The notes: a model not told the origin generated them from the letters alone. DNA of 64,000 nucleotides from G965250275 sp965250275 (GCA_965250275.1 OZ252297.1:4278001-4342000), one strand, 5' to 3'; counted from the stretch's first letter, positions 1 to 9,245 are shown. Translations and numbers: made by a program.

Positions 1-289
1 CGCCCACACCGGACGACTTGTCGCGCGATTCCAATGCAAAGCTGAGGCGGGGCGTCAGTCCCTGGCGTTTGGGCGACGGGACGCGCGGACCGGTGATGCC
101 TTCCAAAAACACCAACTGCCGCTCCCGGATCGGCAAACGGTCGTCAGGCGTCGCGTTGAGCCAATAGGCCGGTGCCCCATAAGGGCGCAATTCCTGAGCC
201 ATGGCGGAAATGCAAAATGTGAAAGCCGCCAGAACAGCACCAGCGATGCAGGCGGGCAGCCGGTATCGACCTGCCCGGTCAGCGCACAA
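1..289 (-). CDS. Secreted protein of the exopolysaccharide locus, 5' part only
   Basis: Incomplete: the gene runs off the left edge. Reading leftward from a TTG at 287-289, which overlaps the last codons of the export-lipoprotein gene, gives about 96 residues. They start with a signal peptide (basic RYR, a hydrophobic core, then an Ala-Met-Ala cleavage-like site before QELRPYG), so the product is exported. The mature start (QELRPYGAPAYWLN...) is not a family I recognise. Position right after the OPX gene suggests a periplasmic or outer-membrane partner in polysaccharide export. The frame was chosen because it is the only one with a signal sequence and no stop to the window edge; the TTG start is inferred, and an ATG inside the signal peptide would destroy it. 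Confidence 0.55.
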   Translation of the reverse strand, partial: MCADRAGRYRLPACIAGAVLAAFTFCISAMAQELRPYGAPAYWLNATPDDRLPIRERQLVFLEGITGPRVPSPKRQGLTPRLSFALESRDKSSGVG

Positions 290-929
290 TGATCGTATCG
301 CCCGGCAACAGGAACAAATCCGGTTGGTTCCGGGTCTTCAGGAACAGATCATAGTTGAAGACGATGCGTTGGCCGCCATCGCGCGTCGGGTTGTAGATGA
401 TGATGTCGTCCCGTGAGGCAAAGGCTGTCAGCCCCCCGGCCAGCGCGATCGCTTGAACGACACTGATCGGCCCGTCGGTGCGGAACTGGCCCGGGCTTAG
501 CACCTCGCCGTTTACGAAGAACTGGTAGCTCTGCAGATCGGTCAAGGTGACCGAGACCTGCGGCGAAACGAAGTTCCGGCTGAGCCCCGCCGTCAGCGAC
601 GATTCCAGCTGGCGCAGCGTGCGTCCGCTGGCACGCACTTCTCCGACAAGCGGATAGCGGATTTTGCCATCGGGCCCGACCACGGCGGATTGAGAAAGTT
701 CAGGGCTTTCGAAGACAAACACCCTGACCACATCGCCCGGCTGCAGCACATAGGCCCCTTGGGTCCCAACGGCTTGCCGCGCCCGGATCATCTGAGGCGA
801 GTCTGAGGCGTAGACAGTGGCTGGCGTCTGGCTCCCTGCTAGGTTGATGTCGTCGCAAGCCGCCAGAAACAGCACGACACTGAACAACCCGATCAGCCGC
901 AAAATCCGCTGATGCATCGGCGTTGCCAT
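279..929 (-). CDS. Polysaccharide export outer-membrane lipoprotein (Wza/OPX family)
   Basis: 216 residues. A lipobox (LAAC, Cys25) follows a hydrophobic signal, so the protein should be a lipoprotein. Residues about 58-125 form the Poly_export domain (YVLQPGDVVRVFVFE onward) and about 133-190 an SLBB domain (FFVNGEVLSPGQF). The C-terminus ends LLPGDTIIVR, as in short OPX proteins; there is no long C-terminal amphipathic helix as in E. coli Wza, so it may need a partner to cross the outer membrane. An AGGAGG site lies 4 bases before the ATG. It sits in the leftward run with the initiating sugar transferase and UDP-xylose synthase, and fits the periplasmic export channel of that polymer. Confidence 0.88.
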   Translation of the reverse strand: MATPMHQRILRLIGLFSVVLFLAACDDINLAGSQTPATVYASDSPQMIRARQAVGTQGAYVLQPGDVVRVFVFESPELSQSAVVGPDGKIRYPLVGEVRASGRTLRQLESSLTAGLSRNFVSPQVSVTLTDLQSYQFFVNGEVLSPGQFRTDGPISVVQAIALAGGLTAFASRDDIIIYNPTRDGGQRIVFNYDLFLKTRNQPDLFLLPGDTIIVR

Positions 930-1035
930 CTTGCCTCCTTGAACTGCTCTTGCCCCCGTATAGACAGTATTTTGGGGCCGATGTGAATTCGTTTACGTTA
1001 AGAAAACCACCTGGAGTGGCTTCTGAGCACAGGCC

Positions 1036-2673
1036 TCATGTGCGATCTTTCAGGTGGTCCGCCAAGCGCAGCGCAAACGCCAGAATGGTCAGCGTGGGAT
1101 GCGCTTGGCTGCTTGTGGGAAAAATCGACGCGCTGGCGATGTAGAGGTTCTTGACGCCATGCACCTTTGCATCCGCGTCCACCACCCCTGCATCCGGATC
1201 CGAGGCCATCCGCGTGGTGCCGATGTGATGTCCCAACGTGCATTTGCAGGCCCGGATCGACGCCTCGACATCCTCTTCCAAGAACTCTAGCCGTCCGACA
1301 CCGCTGGCCTGTAACTCCCGATCGATGACTTCATGTGCCCGCCTTACGGCGGCCACGTCGCCATCGGGGATATGCGGGGCAATACGCAGCATAGGCATCC
1401 CGGTGGCATCGCGTTCATCGCAGAGCGTTACAGTGCTATCGCGAACAGGCGACTGTTCGGCATGAAACTGCAGGTAGAAGTGGGTGTCGTCCGAAGACAG
1501 CAGGAGCGACGGCATCCGGCGTCCGCTGAGAAACCGATCACGTCCGAATTTCGGCAGCACGCTGAGAACCTCCGGCGCACCAAACACAAGATTCCTCAGG
1601 TGTTTGCGGTAGAGTGCAAAGCGCCCGGAACCGGTTTCCGCCTCGTCGCTTGCGCCACCCAGAATCCGTTTCAGCAGATAGATAAGGGACAGCGACGCAC
1701 TGCCATGAGAGGCATCACCCATAAGCGGGCGATCCAAGAGCGCGTAGATGTTCATCAGGCGCTCTGCTCGCTGCACTTCGGGCGATATCGTAAAGCGCCG
1801 ACGGACATAAACACCGCCCGGGTCTGTCTCGTAGCCGAAGATCAGCTTCCCACCCGGTTCCAGCACAATGCGCGCGATCACGCCACGCAGATGGCACATA
1901 TAGCCCCGACCCAACCAACCGGACTGATCCCCGAGCGCGGGGCGATCCGGGCTGGCGCTCGCCAGCAACAACCGCGTGGTTTCCAATCCGCCACAGGCCA
2001 GGACAAACTGTTTTGCCCGCACCCGAAAACGGCGCTTGGATTTCGCTGACTGGCAATGAACGCTTTGGATCGCTTCATCGGGGCCGCGCTCGAAACCGGT
2101 GACGACGGCCTCTGTCACGACAGAAACGCTTGAGTTTTCGACCAGCTCAGGACCAAGAGACTTGCCAAAATGGGTCGGGGGGGACCAGCGTTCGAGCGAC
2201 CGTGTCTGCAGCGCTTCACCCTGAAGTCCATCTACCAGCGAGCCTGCGAGACCCGAAGCATCGCTGTCATAGACGAAAGGTCCGCAATCGACATAGCCCT
2301 GGGCCTGTTCGTACCACGGTTTCAAATCCTGGTATGAAACCGGCCAACCGCTGTTCGGAACATGGGCGCGCGCCTCGAAATCGATTGGATCGAAGGGCAT
2401 GCAACGCCCGCCCCACATCGCGGAGGTGCCGCCAAGCCCGCGCGTGCGATCCTGATCGGGGGGCAGGTGGAAACCAGGATCGACCGTCTGTCCTCGGTAA
2501 AGCGAGAGACTCTTGCCCGGACCTTTCAGGCCGCCCGCCTCCAGCAGGATGACGCTTTGCCCCGTCTTCGCCAGACGCTCTGCCAGAACCAGTCCGGCCG
2601 GGCCGGCCCCAACGACACAGACATCGCCCGACAACTCGGCGCCTTCTGTCAGTGTCCCGGCCTTGATGTGCAC
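1036..2673 (-). CDS. FAD-dependent GMC-family oxidoreductase
   Basis: 545 residues, GTG start. The N-terminus carries a Rossmann FAD motif (VVGAGPAGLVLAERLA, then an acidic LLEAGG strand end), followed by the GMC element RGLGGTSAMWGGR. The C-terminal GMC domain has HHIGTTRM and SSQAHPTLTILA, with the two histidines expected at the active site. Such enzymes oxidise an alcohol or sugar hydroxyl. No signal peptide is seen, so it is probably cytoplasmic. The start lies 4 bases past the stop of the aldo/keto reductase gene, so the two are likely co-expressed. In a polysaccharide locus it may oxidise a sugar of the repeat unit or a nucleotide sugar; the substrate cannot be read from the sequence. 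Confidence 0.85.
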   Translation of the reverse strand: MHIKAGTLTEGAELSGDVCVVGAGPAGLVLAERLAKTGQSVILLEAGGLKGPGKSLSLYRGQTVDPGFHLPPDQDRTRGLGGTSAMWGGRCMPFDPIDFEARAHVPNSGWPVSYQDLKPWYEQAQGYVDCGPFVYDSDASGLAGSLVDGLQGEALQTRSLERWSPPTHFGKSLGPELVENSSVSVVTEAVVTGFERGPDEAIQSVHCQSAKSKRRFRVRAKQFVLACGGLETTRLLLASASPDRPALGDQSGWLGRGYMCHLRGVIARIVLEPGGKLIFGYETDPGGVYVRRRFTISPEVQRAERLMNIYALLDRPLMGDASHGSASLSLIYLLKRILGGASDEAETGSGRFALYRKHLRNLVFGAPEVLSVLPKFGRDRFLSGRRMPSLLLSSDDTHFYLQFHAEQSPVRDSTVTLCDERDATGMPMLRIAPHIPDGDVAAVRRAHEVIDRELQASGVGRLEFLEEDVEASIRACKCTLGHHIGTTRMASDPDAGVVDADAKVHGVKNLYIASASIFPTSSQAHPTLTILAFALRLADHLKDRT

Positions 2674-2677
2674 TGGT

Positions 2678-3532
2678 TCAGCCCGCCACTTCGAGCGCGG
2701 TCCGAAAGGCCGCCATGTTTTGCTGTAGATGCGCGCGAGACGTGGTTCCGGTCAGCACAACCGTGATCCGGGGGTCCCGTGCGAGCGGCGCCAAGCCACC
2801 GTCAACGCCCAGCGTTTCCCGGATCTTTGGCGGTAAAACTTCGCGCGCGATGATCCAGACCCCATTCGCGGCCGCTTGATCGAGAATCGGGTCCACAGCA
2901 TCCAGTTGGCTCGCGTCCAGCGGCACCTGCAGCGCATCCACCTGACCGGACTTGACCAGGCTCGCAGCGACCGCATGATCGGGACAAGATACGCCCACAC
3001 GCCGCGCCAAGCCCTCGGCTTTGATTGCTGCCAAAAGGTCGAGCAGTTGCCCGTTTTCGAGATCACTCTGCAGCGGGCTGTGCAACAGGAACATATCGAC
3101 TTGCTTGCGGCGTAGTCGCTGCAGTGATCCAGCCAACTGTCTCCGCAGATGCTCAGGGGCAAAGTTTGTGTTCTGGGCACTCTGCCGCATGGATGCCGCG
3201 GCGGCTCCTCCACGCTTTACCCTTAGCAGCACGGGGCGCAGCACAGGTTTCAGCACCCGGATCAGGCTTTGGGAGATCCCCAGAGCAAGACCCGCCTTGG
3301 TGCAAATGAGAACATCGTCCATTTCCGCGAACTGGGACAGGCGACGTTCGCTGTCCCCTTGCCCGTAAATGTCCGCCGTGTCGAAGAAACGAATGCCGCC
3401 GGCGTAGGCGTCATCCAGCAGCGCCTCGATTTCAGCGCGCCCGGGCCGTGTCGACAATGATGCGATATGGGACCCGCCCAACCCCAAACGCGCCATGCCG
3501 GTTGGGGCTGATACATTGGCACTGGTGGTCAT
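2678..3532 (-). CDS. Aldo/keto reductase
   Basis: 284 residues. The AKR tetrad is visible: Asp and Tyr in FFDTADIYGQG, Lys in ICTKAG, and His in FLLHSP. The C-terminus has the NADPH-site type sequence VVLTGTTSRAHLQQN. The open frame extends upstream into the UDP-xylose synthase gene, but the family begins near TGMARLGLGGSHIASL, so I place the start at the ATG at 3530-3532. The product reduces a carbonyl with NAD(P)H or runs in reverse. Its coupling with the GMC dehydrogenase hints at paired redox steps (oxidation of a hydroxyl, then reduction with other stereochemistry) on a sugar; that is inference. Confidence 0.85.
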   Translation of the reverse strand: MTTSANVSAPTGMARLGLGGSHIASLSTRPGRAEIEALLDDAYAGGIRFFDTADIYGQGDSERRLSQFAEMDDVLICTKAGLALGISQSLIRVLKPVLRPVLLRVKRGGAAAASMRQSAQNTNFAPEHLRRQLAGSLQRLRRKQVDMFLLHSPLQSDLENGQLLDLLAAIKAEGLARRVGVSCPDHAVAASLVKSGQVDALQVPLDASQLDAVDPILDQAAANGVWIIAREVLPPKIRETLGVDGGLAPLARDPRITVVLTGTTSRAHLQQNMAAFRTALEVAG

Positions 3533-3572
3533 GAGTCCTGTCTGAACCCTGGTATCAGGGAAGAGCAAAGCT

Positions 3573-4523
3573 TCATTTTCCCAATTCCAGCGTATCGCTG
3601 AAGTACCGGATGGTTTCCGCCAGCCCCGTCTCCAGATCGACCTTTGGGGACCATCCCAGTTTCTCCTTGGCCAAGGAGATATCCGGGCGCCTCTGCTTTG
3701 GATCATCCTGTGGCAGCGGGTGGAATTCGAGCTTGGATTTGGAACCCGTCATTTTCAGCACCAGCTCTGCAAGTTCCAGAATGGTGAACTCGCTGGGATT
3801 GCCAATGTTCACCGGTCCGGTGAACTCCGGGTCCGAGTTCATCATCCGATGCATCACCTCGATCAGGTCTGACACGAAACAGAAGGACCGGGTTTGCTGA
3901 CCATCGCCAAAGATCGAAATCGGCTGCCCTTGCAGGGCCTGAACCACAAAGCTCGAGACGACGCGACCGTCGTCCGCCTGCATGCGAGGACCGTACGTGT
4001 TGAAGATCCGGACCACTTTGATCGCGACGTTGTTCTGACGGTGATAGTCAAAAAACAACGTTTCTGCACAGCGTTTGCCCTCATCATAGCAGGCGCGGGT
4101 GCCGATCGGGGAGACGTTCCCCCAATAGCTTTCTGACTGCGGGTGCACCTCGGGGTCGCCATAGACCTCACTGGTTGAGGCCTGAAGGATCGGCGCCTTA
4201 ATCCGCTTGGCAAGGCCCAGCATATTGATGGCACCCATCACGCTGGTCTTGGTCGTCTGGACCGGGTCGAACTGGTAGTGCACCGGGGACGCCGGGCAGG
4301 CCAGATTGTAAATCTGGTCGACCTCCACGTACATCGGGAAGGTCACATCGTGGCGCACCAACTCAAACTGAGGGTTGTCCAGCAGGTGCGTGATGTTGTC
4401 CCGCGTGCCAGTGAAGAAGTTGTCCACGCACAAAACGTGATGGCCTTCGCCCAGCAAGCGTTCGCAGAGATGCGACCCCAGAAAGCCCGCGCCGCCGGAA
4501 ACCAGTATGCTCTTGGTAGTCAT
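3573..4523 (-). CDS. uxs: UDP-glucuronate decarboxylase (UDP-xylose synthase)
   Basis: 316 residues, an extended short-chain dehydrogenase. NAD-binding GGAGFLGSHL is at the N-terminus; the catalytic Tyr and Lys are in ACYDEGKR, with Ser/Thr in QASTSEVYGDP. The stretches YGDPEVHPQ and GTRACYDEGKRCAE are characteristic of UDP-xylose synthase rather than of GalE or RmlB. It converts UDP-glucuronate to UDP-xylose and CO2 in the cytoplasm, giving a pentose donor for the polymer. It lies between the initiating transferase gene and the AKR/GMC pair in the same direction. No UDP-glucose dehydrogenase gene is in the window, so UDP-glucuronate must come from elsewhere. Confidence 0.9.
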   Translation of the reverse strand: MTTKSILVSGGAGFLGSHLCERLLGEGHHVLCVDNFFTGTRDNITHLLDNPQFELVRHDVTFPMYVEVDQIYNLACPASPVHYQFDPVQTTKTSVMGAINMLGLAKRIKAPILQASTSEVYGDPEVHPQSESYWGNVSPIGTRACYDEGKRCAETLFFDYHRQNNVAIKVVRIFNTYGPRMQADDGRVVSSFVVQALQGQPISIFGDGQQTRSFCFVSDLIEVMHRMMNSDPEFTGPVNIGNPSEFTILELAELVLKMTGSKSKLEFHPLPQDDPKQRRPDISLAKEKLGWSPKVDLETGLAETIRYFSDTLELGK

Positions 4524-4602
4524 GGGATGCTCACACCTCTGTCTTCTTTCTGGTGATCCAGATCAGGCGTTGCTGCGTTCCCATCACCGCAGCTTCTGTC
4601 GA

Positions 4603-6024
4603 TCAATAGGCGCCAGATCCCCGCAGCACGCGTGGGATCGTATTCAAGCAGATGCTGAGATCTCTGCCAAGTGACCAGTTGTCGATGTAGTCCAGGTCCA
4701 GTTGGACCCAGTCATCAAACTCAAGCTCGCTGCGTCCCGCCATTACCCACGAACATGTCAGACCCGGACGCACAGAGAAGCGACGGCTGTACCAGTCCTG
4801 GTCAAACCGCTCAACGTCCCGCAAGGGCAACGGGCGCGGGCCAACAAGGCTCATGTCACCGAGAACCACGTTGATCAGTTGCGGCAGCTCATCGATGCTG
4901 TAACGGCGCAGAAATGCCCCCAGCTTCGTCACACGCGGGTCGTTCCGGATTTTGAAGACCGGACCGCCAGCCTCGTTATGTGCTTCGAGCGCTTCCTGCA
5001 GCGCTTCGGCTTCCTTGACCATGGTCCGGAACTTGAAAAGCTTGAACCGGCGCTTGTTCTTCCCGGCACGCACCTGCGTGAAAAAGACCGGCCCGGGCGA
5101 GTCCAGTTTGATCAGGATCGCAACCGTGATCAGTAGCGGCGCCAGTGCAACCAATGCCGCCGTGGCCAGCACCCAATCCATGAGTGTCTTCGCTTTGCCC
5201 TGCCAGCCCCAGTTGTTTTCCGACGAAAACTGAAGGCAGGCCGTGTCATCGATGAACTCCAGCGACACGTCGCGGCAGGCGTGATTGACGAATTCGTTGA
5301 TCACCCGAACAGAGACACCGACCCGCTCACAATATGCGAGCATGTCCATGATTTCTTCGTAGTGACTTGCCATCGGCAGTGCGATCAGAACCTCGTCCAC
5401 GGGCGCGCGCACGAGCTGATGTTTCAACTGACTGAGCGTGCCACCTGCCGGCAAATCGTCGTCCAGCGTTGCGAGGACCGGTGCATCGTCGAACAGCCCG
5501 ATCAGCTGAAACCCGGTATGCGGGCGCGCCTGCAGTTTATGGGCCAGGTTCTGAGCCTCCTGCCCGGCACCGACAATGGCGACATGGCGCTGATTGCGAC
5601 CATGCGCGCGCGCCGCGTGCAAAAACGCCCGGCACGCTATACGTCCGCCAAAAAGCAGAACCAGCGAGGTGCTCAGGAACCATTGTTGAAATGGGCCACT
5701 GTTGGTCGGGAAGCTCAACAAGGCACCCACAACGGACAACGCGCCCGCAGCAATGATCACCGCGGACAGAATGGCCAGCGCCTCGTTCATGCGATTAACC
5801 ATCCGGCGCGACGAGTAGAGATCGAGCGCATGCAGCAGGACCGTCCAGAAAAATGACAGCACGGCCAGCAACGCGAGTTGTGCGCCAAAGGGCAGAGACT
5901 CGGTGTCCCACAATCCGAGGCGATCCACAGCAAGGATCCCCGCGCAGAACGCGATCAGAAAGACTAAAACTTCCCAGCTTTGAAAAATACGGTACGCCAA
6001 ATGGCGTTTATATACCTGAGACAT
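4603..6024 (-). CDS. Undecaprenyl-phosphate sugar phosphotransferase (exopolysaccharide initiation)
   Basis: 473 residues from the ATG at 6022-6024, which has AGGA 9 bases ahead; the frame is open further upstream but that part has no homology I recognise. About four N-terminal membrane helices are followed by a CoA-binding-like Rossmann domain (HVAIVGAGQEAQNLA), another helix, and a C-terminal Bac_transf domain with KLFKFRTMVKEAE, SIDELPQL and MSLVGPRPLP. This is the WbaP/ExoY type, which moves a sugar-1-phosphate from its nucleotide sugar to the lipid carrier and starts each repeat unit. It is the first gene of the leftward run and faces the GT4 gene across a 200-base divergent promoter region. 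Confidence 0.9.
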   Translation of the reverse strand: MSQVYKRHLAYRIFQSWEVLVFLIAFCAGILAVDRLGLWDTESLPFGAQLALLAVLSFFWTVLLHALDLYSSRRMVNRMNEALAILSAVIIAAGALSVVGALLSFPTNSGPFQQWFLSTSLVLLFGGRIACRAFLHAARAHGRNQRHVAIVGAGQEAQNLAHKLQARPHTGFQLIGLFDDAPVLATLDDDLPAGGTLSQLKHQLVRAPVDEVLIALPMASHYEEIMDMLAYCERVGVSVRVINEFVNHACRDVSLEFIDDTACLQFSSENNWGWQGKAKTLMDWVLATAALVALAPLLITVAILIKLDSPGPVFFTQVRAGKNKRRFKLFKFRTMVKEAEALQEALEAHNEAGGPVFKIRNDPRVTKLGAFLRRYSIDELPQLINVVLGDMSLVGPRPLPLRDVERFDQDWYSRRFSVRPGLTCSWVMAGRSELEFDDWVQLDLDYIDNWSLGRDLSICLNTIPRVLRGSGAY

Positions 6025-6223
6025 GGCAGCTATTCCTAAACTCAAACATGAACCCAGCACACGGGCCCTAACAATGTCGTCTCCATAATCTGGCCATCTT
6101 TTTGCCAGCGTTCCCACAAAACCGGACGTTACGTCAAGCAGATGCACACCTCTTTAGCGCGCGTATCGTGGAATCTCTTGTGTTTTTTCAAAAAGTGATA
6201 ACAATTCCAGCGATCTTAACCAA

Positions 6224-7423
6224 TTGTACTATGAATTCAAACAGTTTCTTGTTGCCTCTGTGACGACCTCTTCCAGCAGGCCACGCGTTTCGATGATCCG
6301 AAACTGTCGTGGCATATCCGATATTACCGGTGCCGAATCATACATCCTGACGCTTCTGAGCGGCCTGCAGCGCGCCGGCTGTGCGGTGGAATTGCTCTGC
6401 GCCATCCGCGAAGACGCCGGAGAAACGCAATGGCTGCGGACACTTCGGTCCCGCGACATCCCGTTCCATCTGGTGGATGTGCCGTCGACCTTTTCGCTGG
6501 CCGATCTGCGCGCACTGAAGGGGCGGCTGGAGGCCTTTCAACCCGATGTCATACACGCGATGGATCATCGCTCCGACGCCATCGCGGTCCTGGCTGCGCG
6601 CCGCAAATCCATCCCTGCGGTGGCGTCCTTTTTTGGCTGGACCAACTGGCAGGACACCTCTTGGCGGGGATACATCTATCCAACGGTCGATCGCCTGCTG
6701 ATGCGCAACCTGAAGCGGGTGATCGTGGATTCCCACCACATCGGGGATCAAATCCGTGCACCCGAAGGGCACGTTGCGGTCATTCCAAATGGTGTGGACA
6801 CCAACCGATTTGATCCCGACAAAACGCCGGCGCCCTACAAACAGACGTGGTTTGGGCGCGACGACATCACGCTGGTCGGAACCGTCGGGCGTGTGCATCC
6901 GAACAAAGGGCATCTCGAGTTGGCCGATGCGGCGGCCAGGCTTCTCAAAACCAACCCCAACACCCGGTTCGCGATCATCGGTGAGCCGCCGCCCGGATTC
7001 GAAGACTACGGGGCGGAACTGCGCCAGAAAATCACGGACACGGGCATGGGTGATCAGTTCCTCGTCACAAATATCCCCAGTTCCGAGATCCCTAAAGCCA
7101 TCGCAAGTTTTGATATCACGGTGCTGCCGTCGTATCTGGAGAGCCTCAGTTACGTGATGCTGGAATCGATGGCGATGAAAACGCCAGTGATTTCGTCCCG
7201 CGTCGGTGGGCACGGCGAACTGATCGAGAGCGGGCGCAACGGAATCTTGATCGAAGCGGGAGATGTGGACGCACTCGTGCAGAGTTTGGAAAGCCTGATC
7301 GGAGACCCGACCCTGCGGCATCAGATTGGTTTGGCAGGACACGAGACAATGATGGCGCGTTACTCGGTAGACTCTATGGTGGCACGAACCATCGAAGTCT
7401 ACGAAGAGGCGATAGCTCAATGA
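6224..7423 (+). CDS. Glycosyltransferase family 4
   Basis: 399 residues if read from the TTG at 6224. GTG at 6260 and ATG at 6293 are alternatives, and none has a strong ribosome site; the conserved part begins at about RVSMIRNCRGISD. GT-B fold with the donor-side motifs GTVGRVHPNKGHLEL and the EX7E signature ESLSYVMLE. It should add a hexose to the growing lipid-linked repeat unit. Its stop overlaps the next start (ATGA at 7420), so it is coupled to the GT2 gene. The gene starts a rightward run divergent from the sugar transferase. Confidence 0.88.
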   Translation: MYYEFKQFLVASVTTSSSRPRVSMIRNCRGISDITGAESYILTLLSGLQRAGCAVELLCAIREDAGETQWLRTLRSRDIPFHLVDVPSTFSLADLRALKGRLEAFQPDVIHAMDHRSDAIAVLAARRKSIPAVASFFGWTNWQDTSWRGYIYPTVDRLLMRNLKRVIVDSHHIGDQIRAPEGHVAVIPNGVDTNRFDPDKTPAPYKQTWFGRDDITLVGTVGRVHPNKGHLELADAAARLLKTNPNTRFAIIGEPPPGFEDYGAELRQKITDTGMGDQFLVTNIPSSEIPKAIASFDITVLPSYLESLSYVMLESMAMKTPVISSRVGGHGELIESGRNGILIEAGDVDALVQSLESLIGDPTLRHQIGLAGHETMMARYSVDSMVARTIEVYEEAIAQ

Positions 7424-8430
7424 TTGAGTCGGTGACAGTCGTGATCCCGGCCTACAAGGCGACGGCCACTTTGCCCACCGGGTTGCTAAGCCTGCTCGAT
7501 CAGACCTGCAAACCACAGCTCTATGAAATCGTTGTTGTGGACGATGCCTCGCCAGACAACACGCCGGATGTCGCAGAGAGCTTTGTGCCCCAGGCCAAGG
7601 AAAGAGGCATAGAGCTTCGTGTGATCCGCTTGCCCCAGAACGGCGGACCGGCCCGCGCGCGCAACGAAGGTGCAAGGGAAGCAAAGGGCGAAGTGATCAT
7701 TTTCACGGATTCTGATTGTGAACTGACACCCAGATGGCTCGAGGAGATGCTCAACGGCTTCGACGATCCGGACGTGTCCGCCGTCAAAGGTGCTTACCTG
7801 ACCCGCCAGAAAAGCCTCGGTGCGCGCTTTGCACAGGCTGAATTCGAAGAGCGCTACCGCATGCTGGAACAAGCAGCACAGGTGGATGTTGTGTTCAGCT
7901 ACTCCGCCGCCTTTCGCCGAGATGTTTTCCTCGGCCTTGACGGGTTCGACACGCGGTTTCCCGTGGCAGACAACGAGGACACTGACCTTTCCTGGCGGCT
8001 GGTCGAGGCAGGGCACAAAGCGGTGTTTCGTCCAGAGGCCAAGCTGTATCACCGGCATCCCCCGACGCTTTACCAATACTACAGAAAGAAGATCTCCCGC
8101 GGCTACTGGCGCGTGATCGTGTACCGGAGGTTTCCGGAAAAGGCCGTCAAAGACAGCTACACGCCTCAAAGCCTGAAACTGCAGATCGCACTGGCCTTTC
8201 TGGCGGTCCTGATGCTCGTGCTAAGTCCGTTGATCGGAACAACACTCTTCTGGCTCTGCATATTGGCCTTCGCAATCACGACGGTGTCATTCGTGCGGCT
8301 GACGCTGAAAACTGACCCCCTGATCGCCGTGCTGTCGCCCGTTCTCCTGTTCGGACGCGCGCTGGCGCTCGGCACCGGGATCCTTATGGCCATACCCAGA
8401 GCCGCGCGCGCGGACCCGCTCGCAGCCTGA
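7420..8430 (+). CDS. Glycosyltransferase family 2 with C-terminal membrane helices
   Basis: 336 residues. GT-A features: VVIPAYKATATL at the start, nucleotide-binding VVVDDASPDNT, a metal-binding DxD-like FTDSDCELTP, and the acceptor-side NEDTDLSWRL. Two to three hydrophobic helices at about 250-325 anchor it in the inner membrane. It likely extends the lipid-linked oligosaccharide on the cytoplasmic face. ATGA overlap with the preceding GT4 gene and 29 bases to rfbF indicate one transcript. Confidence 0.88.
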   Translation: MIESVTVVIPAYKATATLPTGLLSLLDQTCKPQLYEIVVVDDASPDNTPDVAESFVPQAKERGIELRVIRLPQNGGPARARNEGAREAKGEVIIFTDSDCELTPRWLEEMLNGFDDPDVSAVKGAYLTRQKSLGARFAQAEFEERYRMLEQAAQVDVVFSYSAAFRRDVFLGLDGFDTRFPVADNEDTDLSWRLVEAGHKAVFRPEAKLYHRHPPTLYQYYRKKISRGYWRVIVYRRFPEKAVKDSYTPQSLKLQIALAFLAVLMLVLSPLIGTTLFWLCILAFAITTVSFVRLTLKTDPLIAVLSPVLLFGRALALGTGILMAIPRAARADPLAA

Positions 8431-8459
8431 TCCAGACATCAATTGAAAGGCGTCCCACG

Positions 8460-9245
8460 ATGAAAGCAGTAATTCTCGCAGGCGGCAAAGGCACACGTCT
8501 GGCAGAAGAGACGTCGGTGCGTCCCAAGCCGATGGTCGAAATCGGTGGGCGCCCCATTCTATGGCATATCATGCAGATCTACGCTCATTACGGCGTCACC
8601 GAGTTCATCGTGGCCGCCGGATACAAAGGTGAAATGATCAAAGAGTACTTCGCCAACTTCTACCTGCACAACAACGACTACACCTTCGATCTGGGAACCG
8701 GTGAAGCCCATTTGCTGAACCGTGGTCAGATCGACTGGAGCGTCAGTGTGATCGACACCGGTCTGGAGACCAACACTGCGGGGCGCCTCGCACGGCTAGC
8801 GCCGGTGATCGGCGACAATCCTTTCATGCTGACCTACGGCGATGGTGTCGCGAACGTGGACATCGGCGCTTTGCGTGCGCTCCATGATGGCCACGACAAG
8901 ATCGCGACGGTCACCGCTGTCCGGCCACCAGCGCGGTTCGGCTCTCTCGATATGCAGGACGGGCTGGTTCGGCGGTTTCTCGAGAAACCCCAAACAGAAA
9001 GCGGCTGGATCAACGGCGGTTTTTTCATATTCCGACCGGACGTGTTCGACTACGTCACTGGCATCGATCCGGAAGGCGAGGCCCATTCGCTCGAGCGCGC
9101 GGTCCTGGAGAAGCTGGCGGCGGACGGGCAACTGATGGCGTACCAGCACGGTGCGTTCTGGCATCCTATGGATACGCTACGCGACCGGCAGATACTGGAA
9201 CGCCATTGGCAAGACGGATCCGCGCCATGGGCCGTCTGGACCTGA
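8460..9245 (+). CDS. rfbF: Glucose-1-phosphate cytidylyltransferase
   Basis: 261 residues, the usual family length. The nucleotidyltransferase signature KAVILAGGKGTRLAEET and RPKPMVEIGG are at the N-terminus, and GGFFIFRPDVFDYV is typical of RfbF/AscA. It makes CDP-glucose from CTP and glucose-1-phosphate, the entry to 3,6-dideoxy- and branched sugars. GAAAGG lies about 9 bases before the ATG. The usual partner, CDP-glucose 4,6-dehydratase (rfbG), is not next to it; the run ends here, facing the converging HupE gene. Confidence 0.92.
   Translation: MKAVILAGGKGTRLAEETSVRPKPMVEIGGRPILWHIMQIYAHYGVTEFIVAAGYKGEMIKEYFANFYLHNNDYTFDLGTGEAHLLNRGQIDWSVSVIDTGLETNTAGRLARLAPVIGDNPFMLTYGDGVANVDIGALRALHDGHDKIATVTAVRPPARFGSLDMQDGLVRRFLEKPQTESGWINGGFFIFRPDVFDYVTGIDPEGEAHSLERAVLEKLAADGQLMAYQHGAFWHPMDTLRDRQILERHWQDGSAPWAVWT

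Noticed and set aside
1007..1057. CCACCTG/CAGGTGG inverted repeat near the GMC stop
   Set aside because: The loop is 37 bases and half of it lies inside the coding region; likely chance.
1333..2049. 238-codon plus-strand frame inside the GMC gene
   Set aside because: Antisense to a well-supported GMC oxidoreductase and without motifs.
4572..4593. GCTGCG/CGCAGC inverted repeat between the UDP-xylose synthase and sugar transferase genes as a terminator
   Set aside because: Only 6 bp with a 10-base loop and no T-tract, within what appears to be one operon.
6338..7684. Long minus-strand open frame (448 codons) across the GT4/GT2 genes
   Set aside because: Its product has no recognisable motif and it is antisense to two genes with clear GT signatures; long antisense frames are expected at this GC content.
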